A stretch of DNA of 5,240 bases from Gemmataceae bacterium (GTDB taxonomy: Bacteria; Planctomycetota; Planctomycetia; Gemmatales; Gemmataceae): positions 1 to 5,240 of the forward strand of contig JANWVS010000192.1 in assembly GCA_025056835.1 (NCBI GenBank). Reading direction: 5' to 3'. The notes below the pieces were generated by a model, which was not told the DNA's origin, did no database searches, and was given only the letters and a program-made list of their open reading frames with translations. A program made the position numbers and the translations under genes. Below are positions 1-5,240 of this stretch, one piece after another; within the stretch, counting starts at the first letter, position 1; each line of letters starts with the position of its first letter.

Positions 1-1526
1 CGCGTTTTCCGCTGCCGGAACTGTCGACACGACGGCACGCCGTGGTGCGTTCGCTGGCCACCCTCGATCGCGACAGCAGCGTGGCGTTGCTCCGCAGCCT
101 TGGCGTGAAGGGAAGCGAGGCCGACCTGGCGGCTGCCGCCCAAGCGTGCGGCTGGCATGCCAAGGCGGTCGAGCTGTTGGGCGTCTGGTTGGCTCGCTGG
201 CACGACGGCGCCGCCGGGGCCTATCGCCTCTTGCCGCTCCCGCCTCGCGATGCTGACGCCGCCGACGAAGAACGCCTGGTGGCCGGCGTGCTGGCCGCCT
301 TGCGGACCGCGTTGTCGGCCGAGGCCAACGACATCGTGGCCCTGGCCACTGCCTTCCGACAACCTCCTGGCGAGGCCGCGTTGCTCGATTTCTTGGCCAG
401 CGCCCCGGTGCGGCACCTCCTGCACGACGTGAAGCGGCGCAGCTATCCGGCTTTCAGCGATCGGCCGCCCGGCTGGCTGAAGCAGCAGCTCGACGAGTTG
501 GTGCAGCTCCGCCTGCTCGAGCGCGTCGGCCGCACCACGGATCCTGCCGAGGGCGAGACGCAGGTCATCGACGCGCATCCGCTCGTTCGCCGCGGGTTTG
601 AAGACAGCCTTGGTCCGGATCCGATGGCGGCGCGGGCCAAGGCCGGGTTTTTGCGGGGGCGCCCCGACCGGCGGCCGCCGGCCACGCTGGCCGACGCCCG
701 CGACGAAGTGGAATTATTCCACGCTTACTGCGACGCGCGCCTCTGGACCGAGGCCGACGACACCTTCGCCGCCCTGGACAATCCCAAACATCGCTTACTG
801 GCGCCGGCCTTCGAACGCGACTTGCTCTTGCGGTTTTTTCCGGAGGGCGACTGGCGCCGGCCGCCGCTGTGGTCCGGCTTCGGTCGTTGGCGCAGCCTGG
901 CGATCTGCCACGAAATGCTCGGCTTGTTCGAGGAGGCGTTGGCCCTTTATCGACCGGCGGACGCACCGTTGCGCGGCGACGCCCTCTTGGCCCTGGGCCG
1001 GCTGCAACCGCTGCTCGACCAGCCGCACGTCGGGCCGCCGTGGCAGTCGCTCTGGCAGGCCTACCGCGCCCACGCCTTGGCTCGAGCCGGTCGGCGCGAC
1101 GAAGCCCTGGCGCTGGTGCGGCGGACCGTCCCGGTCGACATTTATGAATGGGTCCACGTCTTCGAGTGCTTGTGGCTCCTCGGTCGCCTCGACCTGCTCG
1201 ACGTCCGCAGCTTGCTCTGGCAGGCTCCGCACACCGAGGACCACCGCTTCGCCCGACTGGCCCGCCGGCGGCTGCGGGCCGATTGGCTCAGCTGGGTCGG
1301 CCCCCACACCGCGGCTGACCGCCGCTTGGACCTCGACGTCGAATACCGTGATCTCATCGAGCAATACGATCTCGCCGGCCTGCCGTGGGAACGCGCCCGC
1401 TGCCGCGTTGGGTTCAGCCGGTGGCTGCGCACTCAAGGCCGGCACGAAGAGGCCGCGGTGTTGGCGCGCGCCGCTGCCGACCTCTGCCGACGCCACGGCA
1501 TGGCCGCCGTGGAGCCGCCCGCTTGA
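1..1526 (+). CDS. STAND/NB-ARC-type ATPase with TPR-like tail (5' partial)
   Basis: The reading frame (first full codon at position 3) is open to the left edge, so the GTG at 42 is probably internal and the true start lies outside. The 507 visible codons look like the back half of a STAND signal ATPase. The first residues (RFPLPEL) resemble the stretch after the sensor-1 arginine. Next come a small helical segment (LLRSLGVKGSEADL, then GWHAKAVELLG) and a winged-helix-like part ending in IDAHPLVRRGF, an arrangement I recognise from planctomycete and cyanobacterial NB-ARC proteins. About 290 residues of helical, TPR-like repeats follow (for example RSLAICHEMLGLFEEALALY, AHALARAGRRDEALALV and the final GRHEEAAVLARAAADLCRRHG). 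STAND proteins are nucleotide-driven switches in signalling, death or defence responses, with the TPR part acting as sensor or scaffold. The P-loop, Walker B and any N-terminal effector are not in view. Family assignment is by motif style; exact function is unknown. Confidence 0.72.
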   Translation, partial: RFPLPELSTRRHAVVRSLATLDRDSSVALLRSLGVKGSEADLAAAAQACGWHAKAVELLGVWLARWHDGAAGAYRLLPLPPRDADAADEERLVAGVLAALRTALSAEANDIVALATAFRQPPGEAALLDFLASAPVRHLLHDVKRRSYPAFSDRPPGWLKQQLDELVQLRLLERVGRTTDPAEGETQVIDAHPLVRRGFEDSLGPDPMAARAKAGFLRGRPDRRPPATLADARDEVELFHAYCDARLWTEADDTFAALDNPKHRLLAPAFERDLLLRFFPEGDWRRPPLWSGFGRWRSLAICHEMLGLFEEALALYRPADAPLRGDALLALGRLQPLLDQPHVGPPWQSLWQAYRAHALARAGRRDEALALVRRTVPVDIYEWVHVFECLWLLGRLDLLDVRSLLWQAPHTEDHRFARLARRRLRADWLSWVGPHTAADRRLDLDVEYRDLIEQYDLAGLPWERARCRVGFSRWLRTQGRHEEAAVLARAAADLCRRHGMAAVEPPA

Positions 1527-1638
1527 CCGGCCCGCTGCCGACGCGGCACGTTGGCGGCCGCTCAACACGTTTGTGGCCGTTCAAGTCGCCCGGCGTCGAT
1601 CGCGCCACAAGCCATCGTGCCGTCCCGCTGCGGTTGCG
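1527..1638. other. Convergent intergenic gap with nested inverted repeats
   Basis: This 112 bp gap lies between two genes that end toward each other. It holds two nested inverted repeats. The outer arms are CGGCACG (1544-1550) and CGTGCCG (1616-1622). The inner arms are TTGTGGC (1571-1577) and GCCACAA (1604-1610); the inner stem extends outward by a G-T wobble and a G-C pair to nine pairs. An 8-base direct repeat, CCCGCTGC, occurs at 1531-1538 and 1624-1631. There is no T-tract on either strand, so this is not a standard intrinsic terminator. It may be a structured 3' end shared by both transcripts, but 7-base arms in GC-rich DNA of this length can arise by chance. Confidence 0.35.
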
Positions 1639-2664
1639 TCAGGCCGGCAAGAGCCGGCGCGCGTTGTGGTAGTAGATCCGTGCGATGACCTCGGCCGACA
1701 GTCCCAACCCTGCCAACAGCGGCGTCGGCGGACCTCCCGGCGGCGGTTGGTAATCGCTGTCGGCAATCGGGCTGGGGCCTTCCCAGGTGCTCTCCCAGAG
1801 CGTGCGCTGGCACCAATAGCGGCTGACGTAGTGCTCGCGCTGGAGGGTGTGGCGCGTGACCAGATCGGTGCCGAAGAGAAAACGATCCGCGTAGCGGGTC
1901 ATCAGGGATCGCAAGGCCGCCCGCCGCGGCGAAGCCTCGCGGACCTGCCATTTGGTGGCGCTGGTATCGAGCAGCAGGTGGGGATACTGTTCCAGCAAGG
2001 CTTCGAGATGATCGGGATGTTCGACGTCGCCGCCCATGTGGGCGCCGATCCAGGTCAGGTCGGGGAACAGTTCCAGCATGCGGCGCAGGCCGACGTATTG
2101 CTCGGCCTTGGTGCCGAATTTCGCGGCGTCGGCATAGACGGTTTGGAACCAGGCGTCGGGATCGGCAACGTGGACCATGATGACCTTCACGCCCGCCGCC
2201 CTGGCCCGCTTGGCTGCCTCGATCCGCCAGGGGGCATCGACGAACAGGCCGCGATCCCGGCCGCGCGGCGCCGCCCAGAACTTGATCAGCGCCACGCCGT
2301 GTTGCAGAAACGTGTCGAGGGTGCGGTAGGCGGCGTCGTCCGGCTCGTCGGCGGTCTTCTTGGAGATCATGCCGTTGAAGCGCAGGGCGTCGCCGAACCG
2401 GGCCCGCAACACGGGGATGTCGTCGGGAAAGCACATCGTCACCGTTTGCACGACGCCGAACTCCGCAGCAACCTCCAGCATCGTTTCCGCTTGGGCCAGG
2501 CTGGCGCCGGGGCCGAAACCCTTGGGAGGGCCGCTGGGGGGATCGTCGGGCCGAGTTTGCAAAACATGCGCGTGAATGTCGATGATCGGACCGGCGTAGC
2601 GGAAATGGTCGCGGCGGCGATAGTCGATGCCGGTGACGTTGTATTCGGGAGGCGCCGTGCTCAT
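1639..2664 (-). CDS. Amidohydrolase family 2 (TIM-barrel metal-dependent hydrolase)
   Basis: The 341-residue protein is of normal length for the amidohydrolase-2 family, cytoplasmic TIM-barrel hydrolases or decarboxylases. The metal-site residues can be seen in order: the HxH motif in IIDIHAHV (H31, H33), a lysine in LIKFW (K128), H165 in VIMVHVADP, H209 in WIGAHMGG, and D267 in FLFGTDL. The C-terminus IYYHNARRLL is also typical. No signal peptide is visible. The frame is open up to a TTG at 2703. I prefer the ATG at 2664 because a TACAAT box lies just in front of it and the extra 13 residues look non-coding. No Shine-Dalgarno is evident. The gene lies 87 bp behind the dinB-like gene on the same strand and converges with the STAND gene. 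The substrate cannot be told; its neighbours name no pathway. Confidence 0.88.
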   Translation of the reverse strand: MSTAPPEYNVTGIDYRRRDHFRYAGPIIDIHAHVLQTRPDDPPSGPPKGFGPGASLAQAETMLEVAAEFGVVQTVTMCFPDDIPVLRARFGDALRFNGMISKKTADEPDDAAYRTLDTFLQHGVALIKFWAAPRGRDRGLFVDAPWRIEAAKRARAAGVKVIMVHVADPDAWFQTVYADAAKFGTKAEQYVGLRRMLELFPDLTWIGAHMGGDVEHPDHLEALLEQYPHLLLDTSATKWQVREASPRRAALRSLMTRYADRFLFGTDLVTRHTLQREHYVSRYWCQRTLWESTWEGPSPIADSDYQPPPGGPPTPLLAGLGLSAEVIARIYYHNARRLLPA

Positions 2665-2670
2665 GCCGTC

Positions 2671-2676
2671 ATTGTA
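2671..2676 (-). promoter_or_regulatory. Candidate -10 box (TACAAT) for a leaderless transcript
   Basis: On the minus strand TACAAT lies six bases before the ATG at 2664. It matches five of six positions of the bacterial -10 consensus and stands out in very GC-rich DNA. A transcript starting about seven bases downstream would begin at or near the start codon. This fits the lack of a Shine-Dalgarno for this gene. No convincing -35 box is seen at 16-18 bp; a TTGGGC lies about 21 bp upstream, which is too far. The call is an inference from position and base composition. Confidence 0.4.
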
Positions 2677-2751
2677 GCGCGCCGGCGCGGGTTGGCTGCC
2701 CAAAGGCGGCGCGGGCGGCGGCGCTTTCGCGACCGACGACTGCCGCAGCGC

Positions 2752-3240
2752 TCAGAAGAGGATCGGCTTGCCCAGCAAGCGGCGAACGACCGTAAACTGG
2801 CCGCCGTGCATCAGCGTGTGATTGGCGACGAGAATGACCAGGTCGCCTCGCCGCGGGGCAAACTGTTTGAGCGGTCCCGTGGTAGCCGCGTCGAAGTCGG
2901 CCTCGGCCAGGCGCTCGACGTTGGCGATACTGGCGGCGCGAACCTTGGCGAAGGCGTCGAGATACTGGGCCTTGGTGAGGTATCCTCCCTTGGGGCCGGA
3001 CACGGCGGTTTCCTTGCCATAATCGGCGGCCGCCAGGCCGGTGTCCGGATAGGCGGCGCCGGGCAGTTCGCTGAGGATGACGACCTCGGAGGTGATTAAG
3101 TGGCCCAGCTGCCAGGCGATGTTGTTGGCCATGGGCACGGGCCGCACGAGCAGATCGGTGTCGCTCAGGTCGCTGAGGTACATGGTCAGAACGGTCTGCG
3201 TCGATGTCAGGGCCGCTTTGAGGACTTCTTTACCGGTCAT
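2752..3240 (-). CDS. DinB-like four-helix-bundle protein
   Basis: The 162-residue protein has the length and pattern of the DinB/YfiT superfamily, whose members bind a metal through three histidines in a four-helix bundle. The likely ligands are H47 in AWQLGHLI and the pair H141/H145 in NHTLMHGGQF, with the H-x3-H spacing of the last helix. Many family members are thiol transferases (bacillithiol or mycothiol) or stress-induced proteins of unknown activity; nothing here selects one. No signal peptide is seen. The ATG at 3240 is well supported by GGGAG seven bases upstream. The gene starts 13 bp after the stop of the DUF2784 gene and is probably cotranscribed with it. Fold assignment is fairly secure; function is not known. 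Confidence 0.83.
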   Translation of the reverse strand: MTGKEVLKAALTSTQTVLTMYLSDLSDTDLLVRPVPMANNIAWQLGHLITSEVVILSELPGAAYPDTGLAAADYGKETAVSGPKGGYLTKAQYLDAFAKVRAASIANVERLAEADFDAATTGPLKQFAPRRGDLVILVANHTLMHGGQFTVVRRLLGKPILF

Positions 3241-3247
3241 CGCGTCA

Positions 3248-3252
3248 CTCCC
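3248..3252 (-). promoter_or_regulatory. Ribosome binding site of the dinB-like gene
   Basis: GGGAG lies seven bases before the ATG at 3240, beginning one base after the TGA of the upstream gene (3254-3256). It fixes the start codon. Its position suggests that ribosomes finishing the DUF2784 frame can reinitiate here. Confidence 0.6.
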
Positions 3253-3253
3253 G

Positions 3254-4078
3254 TCAGGTGGTCTGCACGCGCGGCGGCGGTTGGGCTGGGGTCTTTTTGG
3301 CTCGGGCCATCAGCGCACACACCGTGCCGGTCAGCACCAGGATGATGCCGATCTCCAGCGGCGCTTGGGTCGCACGGGGATAGGTCGTCCACTTGAGTTC
3401 GTACCAGGCCGCCAGCGCCGTGAAGGTCCCCAACCAGAGTAGGATCATACCGGCGAACCCCTGGACCGACCACGTTCCTAACCGGGGCGGATAAACGAGA
3501 AAGATCAACAGCGTCAAGGCCCCGAAGCGAACGTACCAGCGGTCCAGTTCATCTTGGTCGACATCGAGGTACAGGATGGCGTTGAGAATCCGACCGACGA
3601 AGGTCGTGCCGGGATCGTCTTGACCCGGTTCAAGGTCGGCCGGCGCCGCTGGCGTCGATGCAGGCATTGCCGCGGGCGGCGGCACAGGATCGCGCGGCGG
3701 CGTGGGCGGCGTGGGCGGTGGACTGGTGGACGAAGCCTGTTGCGGCGGCGATCCGGTCGCCGGCGACGGCCCGGGCGGCGGCTCCCCGGCGCCTCCCGAA
3801 CGAACGATCGGCACCGCCTCTGCATGGTCGGGCTGCGCGGTGGTGCGTGCCAGCGTCTCGATCCGGTCTTGCCAATCCGTCAAGGGACAGCGCACGTTGA
3901 ACAAGCCTTCCAGGGCCACGATCTCCGTCATGATCAGGTGCGTCACTCGAAAACGCAAGTTGCGCGTCCACTGCCAGCGACACGCCAGCCCGAGCAAGAT
4001 CAAGAGCTGGGCCGCCAGCACAAACGCCACGTAGCCGAGGTGGATCATCACGAGGGCCGTAGCAAGCAGCTTGAGCAC
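3254..4078 (-). CDS. DUF2784 membrane protein with proline-rich insert
   Basis: The 274-residue inner-membrane protein carries the two halves of a DUF2784 domain. The first half (residues 1 to about 80) has a membrane helix at about 4-29 (LVMIHLGYVAFVLAAQLLIL), then RNLRFRVTHL, a second hydrophobic segment at 46-60, and the typical CPLTDWQ. The second half (about 157-200) has GTTFVGRILNAILYLD and a helix ending in VYPPR. Between them, residues 96-151 hold 22 prolines with many Ala, Ser and Thr, presumably a disordered loop. Two more helices follow (about 207-225 and 241-258), with a basic, proline-containing tail. A plain DUF2784 protein is only about 120-130 residues, so this one is enlarged by an insert and a C-terminal two-helix extension. 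The GTG start at 4078 is supported by AAGGAAG seven bases upstream. It lies 13 bp from both bpt and the dinB-like gene, so an operon is likely. Molecular function is unknown. Confidence 0.82.
   Translation of the reverse strand: MLKLLATALVMIHLGYVAFVLAAQLLILLGLACRWQWTRNLRFRVTHLIMTEIVALEGLFNVRCPLTDWQDRIETLARTTAQPDHAEAVPIVRSGGAGEPPPGPSPATGSPPQQASSTSPPPTPPTPPRDPVPPPAAMPASTPAAPADLEPGQDDPGTTFVGRILNAILYLDVDQDELDRWYVRFGALTLLIFLVYPPRLGTWSVQGFAGMILLWLGTFTALAAWYELKWTTYPRATQAPLEIGIILVLTGTVCALMARAKKTPAQPPPRVQTT
3698..3721. repeat. 9-bp tandem repeat coding for Pro-Pro-Thr
   Basis: The unit CGGCGTGGG occurs twice in full (3698-3706, 3707-3715) followed by a partial, diverged copy (3716-3721). Read on the minus strand it gives the PPTPPTPP part of the proline-rich insert. 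Because the unit is nine bases, change in copy number would stay in frame. It is short and may simply reflect low-complexity coding DNA. Confidence 0.6.
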
Positions 4079-4085
4079 GTCGCAG

Positions 4086-4092
4086 CTTCCTT
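4086..4092 (-). promoter_or_regulatory. Ribosome binding site of the DUF2784 gene
   Basis: AAGGAAG lies seven bases before the GTG at 4078, and its first base is the last base of the bpt stop codon (TGA, 4094-4092). It supports the rare GTG start and suggests translational coupling between bpt and the membrane protein gene. Confidence 0.65.
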
Positions 4093-4814
4093 CAGGTGCG
4101 GAACGGCCGCCAGACGCCGTCCGAGTCTAAGACTTCGTTGGGTCGAAAATTCGCCTTATATTCTAGCGACCGACAGCCGGCGACATAGTAACCGAGGTAG
4201 ACGTGATCCAGGCGGCGCCGGCGGGCTTCGTCGAGCAGGCACAGGACGTTCCAGGTGCCCAGGGAGCGGTGGCTGAGGCTCGGCTCGCGGAAGAAATAAA
4301 TGGCCGACAGTCCTCCGGGCACGACATCGACGTAGCCGACGCCGACGAGGCGGTCGTCGAGGTAATAGCACCATTCTTCCGCGGGAAACGGATTGTCGAC
4401 GAACGAGTCATGGTAGTCGGTTGGGTTCTTCGGCGCGTGGGCGGGCCAGTCCCGGACCTGTGTCTGGTGGGCGTGGAAGCGGTCGTAGAGGTCGAGCTTT
4501 GGCCGCGTGACGCTCGGCTTGCCGATCCGCAGGGCGACGACCGCCTCGTTCAACTTGCGGCAGCGGCGCTGACTGCGGTTGGGACGAAACGCGGCCGCCG
4601 GAATGCGGAGCGATTGGCAGGCCCGACAGTCGCCGCACCGCGGGCGGAAGATCGTGCGGCCGAAGCGCCGCCAGCCCGCCAGCATCAGCTGCAAGTATTC
4701 GCTCGGCGAGAGGGCAGCCACCAGCTCAAATTGGATCTGGGCGAGCTGATCGGGCAGGTAGCTGCACGGGTGAGGCGGCGAGACGTATTGAAACAACGAT
4801 TGCATGTCCGTCAT
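4092..4814 (-). CDS. bpt: Aspartate/glutamate leucyl(arginyl)-tRNA-protein transferase
   Basis: This enzyme moves leucine (in some relatives arginine) from its tRNA to proteins with N-terminal Asp or Glu, creating an N-degron read by ClpS and destroyed by ClpAP in the cytoplasm. The 240-residue product has the normal family length and both domains. The N-terminal part has CSYLPDQ (C17) and FRPRCGDCRACQSLRIP (C60, C63, C66), then FRPNRSQRR. The C-terminal GNAT-like part has YLDDRLVGVGYVDVVP, LSAIYFFREP, RSLGTWNVL and HVYLGYYVAGCRSLEYKANFRPNEVL. The frame stays open to 4919, but a start there would overlap the divergent gene. ATG 4814 is preferred and ATG 4805 is possible; the Shine-Dalgarno is weak for both. 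It is the first gene of a probable operon with the DUF2784 and dinB-like genes. Leu versus Arg specificity cannot be read from the sequence with certainty. Confidence 0.95.
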   Translation of the reverse strand: MTDMQSLFQYVSPPHPCSYLPDQLAQIQFELVAALSPSEYLQLMLAGWRRFGRTIFRPRCGDCRACQSLRIPAAAFRPNRSQRRCRKLNEAVVALRIGKPSVTRPKLDLYDRFHAHQTQVRDWPAHAPKNPTDYHDSFVDNPFPAEEWCYYLDDRLVGVGYVDVVPGGLSAIYFFREPSLSHRSLGTWNVLCLLDEARRRRLDHVYLGYYVAGCRSLEYKANFRPNEVLDSDGVWRPFRT

Positions 4815-4866
4815 TTTTCCATGGTCCGGACCGACGTGCAAGGCAGAGAGTCCATAGGTTGAAGGT
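4815..4866. promoter_or_regulatory. Divergent promoter region with 10-bp palindrome
   Basis: These 52 bp separate the starts of bpt (minus) and the dehydrogenase gene (plus), so promoters for one or both should lie here or just inside the genes. A perfect palindrome, GGTCCGGACC, occupies 4823-4832, nine bases from the bpt ATG, and could be an operator or chance. No good -10/-35 pair is visible on either strand. For the plus-strand gene, AGG at 4856-4858 is eight bases before the ATG and is the best ribosome site. Confidence 0.4.
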
Positions 4867-5240
4867 ATGCAAGTCCGCCAAGCCGTGATCGTGGAACCGT
4901 ATCGGGTGGCAGTGCGCACGGTCGAGCTGCCGCCGCCGGCGCCGAATCAGATCCTCGTCGAAACGGCCGTGAGTGCCGTCAGCCCGGGCACGGAGTTGGC
5001 GGTCTACACCGGCACGCATCAGTGGCTCCGCGACCCCAACCTGCCGGACTGGAAGTTTCCGTTCCGCGCCGGCTATAGTGCCGCGGGCACGGTGCTGGCG
5101 GTCGGCTCGGAGATCACCTTCTGCCGGCCGGGCGACCGCGTGAGTTATCCGGGCAATCACGCCTCGCACGAGCTGTTGACCGTCGGCCACGAGCGCGGTC
5201 GGGTCTGGAAGTTGCCGCCCGAATTGGATTTCGAAAAGGC
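4867..5240 (+). CDS. Zinc-lacking medium-chain dehydrogenase/reductase (3' partial)
   Basis: The first 124 codons of a medium-chain dehydrogenase/reductase run off the right edge. What is visible is the GroES-like catalytic domain: the opening strands (QAVIVEPYRVAVRTVELPPP), QILVETAVSAVSPGTELAVYTG, AGYSAAGTVLAVG and RPGDRVSYPGNHASHELL. Compared with zinc alcohol dehydrogenases, the first catalytic cysteine is replaced by the SPGTE stretch (residues 39-43) and the usual GHE is replaced by GYS (69-71). It therefore probably belongs to the PGTE-type subfamily often annotated as zinc-binding dehydrogenase although the ligands are absent. The NAD(P)-binding Rossmann domain lies outside the window. 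The ATG at 4867 is chosen because homology begins at once and AGG is suitably placed upstream. It is divergent from bpt. Substrate unknown. Confidence 0.82.
   Translation, partial: MQVRQAVIVEPYRVAVRTVELPPPAPNQILVETAVSAVSPGTELAVYTGTHQWLRDPNLPDWKFPFRAGYSAAGTVLAVGSEITFCRPGDRVSYPGNHASHELLTVGHERGRVWKLPPELDFEK

Noticed and set aside
1643..1658. Hairpin GCCGGC-AAGA-GCCGGC at the 3' end of the amidohydrolase gene, considered as a terminator.
   Set aside because: It lies within the last codons of the gene, the arms are self-palindromic GC hexamers common in such DNA, and no T-tract follows on the minus strand.
1562..2434. A 290-codon minus-strand frame inside the amidohydrolase region.
   Set aside because: It is a shifted frame of the real amidohydrolase gene, with an Arg/Pro-rich product and no motif.
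2665..2703. Extension of the amidohydrolase to the TTG start at 2703.
   Set aside because: It would place the TACAAT box inside the gene and add 13 residues without family character; the ATG at 2664 is simpler.
2665..2751. The 87 bp gap between the dinB-like gene and the amidohydrolase, searched for a terminator or small gene.
   Set aside because: Apart from the TACAAT box I see only a three-pair CGC-GAAA-GCG hairpin and GC-rich sequence; no T-tract and no supported small frame.
598..3099. An 833-codon open frame on the plus strand running antisense to the amidohydrolase and part of the dinB-like gene and overlapping the STAND gene.
   Set aside because: Its product is low-complexity and rich in Arg, Gly and Ala, matches no family style, and overlaps genes with clear motifs. 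Long stop-free antisense frames are expected in DNA this GC-rich.
4203..4862. A 219-codon plus-strand frame opposite bpt.
   Set aside because: Bpt on the other strand carries both family domains with many recognisable motifs; this frame has none and is its antisense shadow.
4726..5190. A 154-codon minus-strand frame across the bpt start and the dehydrogenase gene.
   Set aside because: It conflicts with the well-supported dehydrogenase start on the plus strand, and its product shows no domain.

Overview
The window is a gene-dense, strongly GC-rich stretch of bacterial chromosome, with codons mostly ending in G or C. It most resembles a member of the Planctomycetota. That assignment is an inference from protein style: a STAND-type ATPase with a TPR tail of the kind common in that phylum, a DUF2784 membrane protein, and several genes without a clear Shine-Dalgarno. 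It does not rest on any phylogenetic marker. I see no rRNA, tRNA, CRISPR array, insertion sequence or attachment site.

Layout. (1) Positions 1-1526, plus strand: the C-terminal part of a large STAND/NB-ARC-like regulatory ATPase. The nucleotide-binding core lies off the left edge; the winged-helix region and a long helical, TPR-like tail are inside. (2) 1527-1638: a convergent intergenic gap with two nested inverted repeats but no T-tract. (3) 1639-2664, minus: a metal-dependent amidohydrolase, apparently read from its own TACAAT box placed so that the transcript would start at or near the ATG. (4) 2752-3240, minus: a DinB-fold protein with three conserved-type histidines. (5) 3254-4078, minus: a DUF2784 membrane protein whose domain is split by a proline-rich insert. 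(6) 4092-4814, minus: Bpt, the leucyl/arginyl-tRNA-protein transferase of the bacterial N-degron pathway. (7) 4867-5240, plus: the N-terminal third of a zinc-lacking medium-chain dehydrogenase/reductase, divergent from bpt.

Genes 6, 5 and 4 form a tight operon read right to left (bpt, DUF2784, dinB-like). Both junctions have 13 bp gaps, with a good Shine-Dalgarno at or just behind the upstream stop codon. The amidohydrolase follows after 87 bp and may be a separate unit. Only bpt has a well-defined cellular role: it marks proteins with N-terminal Asp or Glu for ClpS/ClpAP-type degradation. The link between Bpt and the two genes behind it is positional only.

I found no convincing new multi-gene system. 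The most distinctive items are the split DUF2784 protein and its operon with bpt, the possible leaderless promoter, the cysteine cluster of Bpt, and the truncated STAND protein, whose missing N-terminus could hold an effector domain.
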